Part shown: positions 30,605 to 33,359 of the stretch, piece by piece
Layout: each line of letters starts with the position of its first letter
Numbering within the stretch: position 1 is the first letter of the stretch
Assembly: GCF_000282195.1 (NCBI RefSeq)
Contig: NZ_AKJT01000011.1
Span: forward strand, 1-33,359
Source of the DNA: Pseudomonas sp. GM18
GTDB taxonomy: Bacteria > Pseudomonadota > Gammaproteobacteria > Pseudomonadales > Pseudomonadaceae
Direction of reading: 5' to 3'
Length of the DNA: 33,359 nt
Position numbers and translations under genes: made by a program
The notes under the pieces: model-generated
Seen by the model: only the letters and a program-made list of their open reading frames with translations
Told to the model about the DNA's origin: nothing
The model's database searches: none

Positions 30605-32659
30605 ATGCCCCTATCCGCCAACGTTTCCGACGCGCCCATTGCCCACAAGGCAGACGGCGATGACCCGTATGCCTGGCTGCAGGAGCGCGACACCGACGCA
30701 GTGCTCGATTACCTGAAAGCTGAAAACCGCTATCAGGAGGCGCAAACCGCCGATCAGGCCGGTCTGCGCGAAACCCTGTTCGAAGAGATCAAGGGGCGGA
30801 TTCTCGAAACCGATCTGTCGCTGCCCTCGCCCTGGGGCCCGTACCTGTATTACACCCGCACCACCGCCGGCGATGAATACGCCCGCCACTACCGCTGCCC
30901 GCGTCCGACCGATGGCAGCCTGCATATCGACGAAAGCCAGGAACTCCTGCTGCTCGATCCGAACGTGCTGGCCAAGGGCGGTTTTTTTTCCCTGGGCGCG
31001 TTCAGCATCAGCCCGGACCACCAGCGCCTGGCCTACAGCATCGATTCCAGTGGCGAGGAGGTTTACACGCTGTTCGTGAAGGAATTGTCCAGCGGACGCG
31101 TCAGCGAACTGGAGTTCCAGGACTGCGACGGCAGCATGACCTGGGCCAATGACAGCCTGACGCTGTTCTTCGGTGAACTCGACGACACCCATCGTCCGCA
31201 CAAACTGTTCCGCTATCGGCTGGACGGCACCGCCGCCGAAGAAGTGTTCCATGAACCGGACGGCCGATTCTTCCTGCATTGCTACCGCTCAAGCTCCGAA
31301 CGGCAATTGCTGCTGTCGCTGGGCAGCAAGACCACCAGCGAAGTCTGGGCGCTCGACGCCTCGCTGCCGCATCAGGCCTTTACCTGCCTGGCGCCGCGAG
31401 TCGAAGACCATGAATACGATGTCGACCACGGCAAGCTCGATGGCGAGTGGACGTGGTTGATCCGCACCAACCGCGACGGCATCAACTTCGCCCTGTACCA
31501 GGCTGTCGATACCGGCGTCGCGCCGACCGAAGCCGACTGGCAGAACCTGATTCCCCACAGCGACACGGTGATGATCGATGGCATGAGCCTGAACGCCGAG
31601 GCTATGACCCTGAGCCTGCGCGAAGGTGGCCTGCCGATCATTGAAGTCTACCCACAGGACTTGGTGCCTTATCGCGTGCAATTGCCGGACGCGGCCTACA
31701 GCCTGCATGTGCAGAACAGCCTGGAATTTGTCAGCGACAGAATTCGTCTGCGCTACGAGGCCTTGAACCGTCCGGCGCAAATCCGCCAACTGATTCTGAC
31801 CTCGGGCGAGCAGAAAGTGCTCAAGGAAACCCCGGTGCTCGGCCCGTTCGACGCCGACGCATACGTCAGCCAACGACTTTGGGCAACGGCACCGGACGGT
31901 ACACAAGTGCCGATCAGCTTTGTGGTCAAACGCGAGTTCCTCGGCAAGCCGACGCCACTTTATCTGTACGGCTACGGCGCCTACGGCGAAAGCCTCGACC
32001 CATGGTTCTCCCACGCCCGCCTGAGCCTGCTGGATCGTGGCATGGCGTTTGCCATCGCGCATGTTCGCGGCGGCGGTGAATTGGGCGAAGCCTGGTATCG
32101 CGCCGGCAAGCAGGAACACAAGCACAACACCTTCAGCGACTTCATCGCCTGCGCCGAACACCTGATCGCCAACGGCTTCACCACCTCATCGCAGCTGGCA
32201 ATCAGTGGCGGCAGCGCCGGTGGCCTGCTGATCGGCGCGGTGCTCAATCAGCGGCCGGAGCTGTTCGGCGTGGCGATTGCCGAAGTGCCGTTCGTCGACG
32301 TGCTCAACACCATGCTCGACCCGGAGTTGCCGCTGACCGTCACCGAATACGACGAATGGGGCAACCCGCAAGAGCCAGACGTCTATGATCGGATCAAGGC
32401 CTACGCCCCGTATGAAAACGTCACCGCGCAAGCCTATCCGGCAACGCTGGTGATCGCCGGCTACAACGACAGTCGCGTGCAGTACTGGGAAGCGGCCAAG
32501 TGGGTGGCGAAATTGCGCGCGACCAAAACCGACACCACCCCGCTGTTGCTCAAGACTGAATTGGGCGCCGGGCATGGCGGGATGAGCGGTCGTTACCAGG
32601 GATTACGTGACGTAGCCCTCGAATACGCATTTGTTTTGAAGGTTTTGGGCATTGCCTGA
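30605..32659 (+). CDS. ptrB: oligopeptidase B (S9 family serine peptidase)
   Basis: A 684-residue cytoplasmic peptidase that cleaves small peptides after Lys or Arg. The N-terminal two thirds form the seven-bladed propeller that keeps large proteins out. The alpha/beta-hydrolase part begins around residue 420. The catalytic triad is complete: Ser537 in ISGGSAGGLLIG, Asp622 in GYNDSRVQYW and His657 in LGAGHGGMSG. YGYGAYGES and AHVRGGGELGEAWY are typical of the family. The length and the C-terminal motifs match PtrB rather than prolyl oligopeptidase. GAGAG lies just before the ATG. The gene is apparently monocistronic, with overlapping GC-rich stems after its stop. Confidence 0.93.
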   Translation: MPLSANVSDAPIAHKADGDDPYAWLQERDTDAVLDYLKAENRYQEAQTADQAGLRETLFEEIKGRILETDLSLPSPWGPYLYYTRTTAGDEYARHYRCPRPTDGSLHIDESQELLLLDPNVLAKGGFFSLGAFSISPDHQRLAYSIDSSGEEVYTLFVKELSSGRVSELEFQDCDGSMTWANDSLTLFFGELDDTHRPHKLFRYRLDGTAAEEVFHEPDGRFFLHCYRSSSERQLLLSLGSKTTSEVWALDASLPHQAFTCLAPRVEDHEYDVDHGKLDGEWTWLIRTNRDGINFALYQAVDTGVAPTEADWQNLIPHSDTVMIDGMSLNAEAMTLSLREGGLPIIEVYPQDLVPYRVQLPDAAYSLHVQNSLEFVSDRIRLRYEALNRPAQIRQLILTSGEQKVLKETPVLGPFDADAYVSQRLWATAPDGTQVPISFVVKREFLGKPTPLYLYGYGAYGESLDPWFSHARLSLLDRGMAFAIAHVRGGGELGEAWYRAGKQEHKHNTFSDFIACAEHLIANGFTTSSQLAISGGSAGGLLIGAVLNQRPELFGVAIAEVPFVDVLNTMLDPELPLTVTEYDEWGNPQEPDVYDRIKAYAPYENVTAQAYPATLVIAGYNDSRVQYWEAAKWVAKLRATKTDTTPLLLKTELGAGHGGMSGRYQGLRDVALEYAFVLKVLGIA

Positions 32660-32675
32660 GGAACTTGGCCCGGTG

Positions 32676-32708
32676 TCCCGGTCTTAACACCAGACGCCGG
32701 ACCGGATG
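32676..32708 (+). terminator. GC-rich stem region after ptrB
   Basis: In the 122 bases between ptrB and the next gene, CCGGTC can pair with GACCGG and, alternatively, CCGGTGTC with GACGCCGG (one wobble). The two stems exclude each other. No T run follows, so this is only a possible transcription end; the edges are approximate. Confidence 0.3.
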
Positions 32709-32781
32709 CAACACATATCCCCTGTGGGATTGAGGACATCCAAAAAAACCGGAACCAGACACAAAAAAAGACCGTGACGAC

Positions 32782-33255
32782 ATGTCAGAACCGACCTTAC
32801 TGAACAAAGAAATTCGCGACTGGCTGATGGACTGCGGCCTGTTCGATCAACTGCTGCCGGCGGACTTCGTGGCGGCTTCGGGTTACTTCAGCATCAGCAC
32901 CATCGCCGAAGGCGAAGAGATTTTCCGTGAGGGCGATGCCGGCAGTTTCATGTGCATCATCCACACCGGCCAGGTCGCGGTGCAAAAGACCAACGGCGAA
33001 GGGCAACGGGTGACCATGGCCACCTTGCGCAGCGGTCGGGCGTTCGGCGAAATGGCCGTGCTCGACGGCGAACGGCGTTCAGCCAGCTGTGTGGCCGCGA
33101 GCAATTGCCAGTTGCTCAACCTGGGCAAGGACTCCCTGGAAAAGATGCTCAACGACGCGCCAAAAATCGCCGCCAAGATCATCCGCGCCCTCGCCGTTTC
33201 CCTCTCCAAACGCTTACGCATGGCTGACGGGCAACTGCTTTTGCAGCAGGTTTAA
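32782..33255 (+). CDS. stand-alone cyclic-nucleotide-binding domain protein
   Basis: A 157-residue protein consisting almost only of a cNMP-binding domain. Beta-roll features are EGEEIFREGDAGSFMCIIHT and the phosphate-binding cassette GRAFGEMAVLDGERRSASC, with the Gly-Glu and Arg residues that hold the cyclic nucleotide. A C-terminal helix (KIAAKIIRALAVSLSKRL) follows, but there is no helix-turn-helix, kinase or channel domain. It thus probably acts as a small cAMP- or c-di-GMP-type sensor that works through a partner protein. The ribosome-binding site is weak (A-rich). Its stop overlaps that of the converging gene by three bases. No partner is seen nearby. Confidence 0.85.
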   Translation: MSEPTLLNKEIRDWLMDCGLFDQLLPADFVAASGYFSISTIAEGEEIFREGDAGSFMCIIHTGQVAVQKTNGEGQRVTMATLRSGRAFGEMAVLDGERRSASCVAASNCQLLNLGKDSLEKMLNDAPKIAAKIIRALAVSLSKRLRMADGQLLLQQV

Positions 33256-33359
33256 CCGCCCGGCGTTTTGATTTTCGTCGTGCCTGGCTCCAGGCCCGGC
33301 AAGGTCTGGTCCTTGGGCGGATTGGGCATCTCGATCGGCGGCAACAACGGTGGCCCGCC
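33252..33359 (-). CDS. C-terminal end of a convergent gene, Pro/Gly-rich tail
   Basis: On the minus strand an open frame enters from beyond the window and stops with TAA at 33252-33254, overlapping the stop codon of the cyclic-nucleotide-binding gene. The visible 35 residues are Pro- and Gly-rich (GGPPLLPPIEMPNPPKDQ, then LPGLEPGTTKIKTPGG). Codon third positions are G/C-rich as in real genes here. The family cannot be told from this tail. Confidence 0.5.
   Translation of the reverse strand, partial: GGPPLLPPIEMPNPPKDQTLPGLEPGTTKIKTPGG

Noticed and set aside
1..33359. tRNA, rRNA, CRISPR arrays, insertion sequences, prophage genes
   Set aside because: None was seen: no regularly spaced direct repeats, no transposase or integrase motifs, no cloverleaf with a T-loop signature that stood out. 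Short RNAs without strong motifs could be missed by eye.

Overview
The window looks like a chromosome segment of a fluorescent-group Pseudomonas. The evidence is high GC codon use, Pseudomonas-type REP palindromes between genes, and the gene set: a PA3285/PA3286-like ECF sigma and FabH-like pair, hrpA, aceK, an LpxO-type lipid A hydroxylase and an oligopeptidase B. This assignment comes from reading the proteins, not from a database search.

Layout. 1-355 is the 3' end of an outer-membrane porin gene. 487-1328 (minus) is an ECF sigma factor with a small soluble zinc-finger anti-sigma. 1357-1567 is a stack of palindromic repeats. 1574-6804 (minus) holds a FabH-like ketoacyl synthase and the helicase hrpA, and 6990-8711 (minus) is aceK; a four-hairpin repeat cluster lies between aceK and hrpA. 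8890-11535 (plus) holds a DMT permease and a PAS-PAS-GGDEF diguanylate cyclase. 11578-12790 (minus) is a second DMT permease behind a structured leader with a possible Val-rich peptide. 12877-15001 (minus) holds lpxO and cysK. 15250-15921 (minus) is a compact toxin-antitoxin-like pair (a shortened DUF4160 protein and a DUF2442-XRE protein) behind a perfect palindrome. 16094-18139 (plus) is a MoxR ATPase with a VWA protein. 18226-22109 (minus) is the 5-oxoprolinase operon pxpA-pxpB-pxpC and an MFS transporter, with a divergent LysR regulator (22270-23199). 23311-28559 (plus) is a three-gene siderophore locus: NIS synthetase, MFS exporter and IutA-like TonB receptor. 28639-30502 (minus) holds three housekeeping-like genes. 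30605-33255 (plus) holds oligopeptidase B and a stand-alone cyclic-nucleotide-binding protein, and the 3' end of a convergent gene closes the window.

How the genes work together. pxpABC cleaves 5-oxoproline to glutamate, and the adjacent MFS protein and LysR regulator are probably its importer and switch. The siderophore trio covers synthesis, export and ferric-siderophore uptake, and probably responds to iron through a Fur-like site. MoxR and the VWA protein form a usual ATPase/MIDAS pair. The ECF sigma and anti-sigma are translationally coupled.

Most notable for a second look are the minimal NIS siderophore locus with a decayed AraC-like fragment in front of it, the leader of the second DMT gene, the shrunken DUF4160/DUF2442-XRE module, and a dispersed long-palindrome family whose two copies show covarying arm changes. 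No tRNA, rRNA, CRISPR array, insertion sequence or prophage was recognised.
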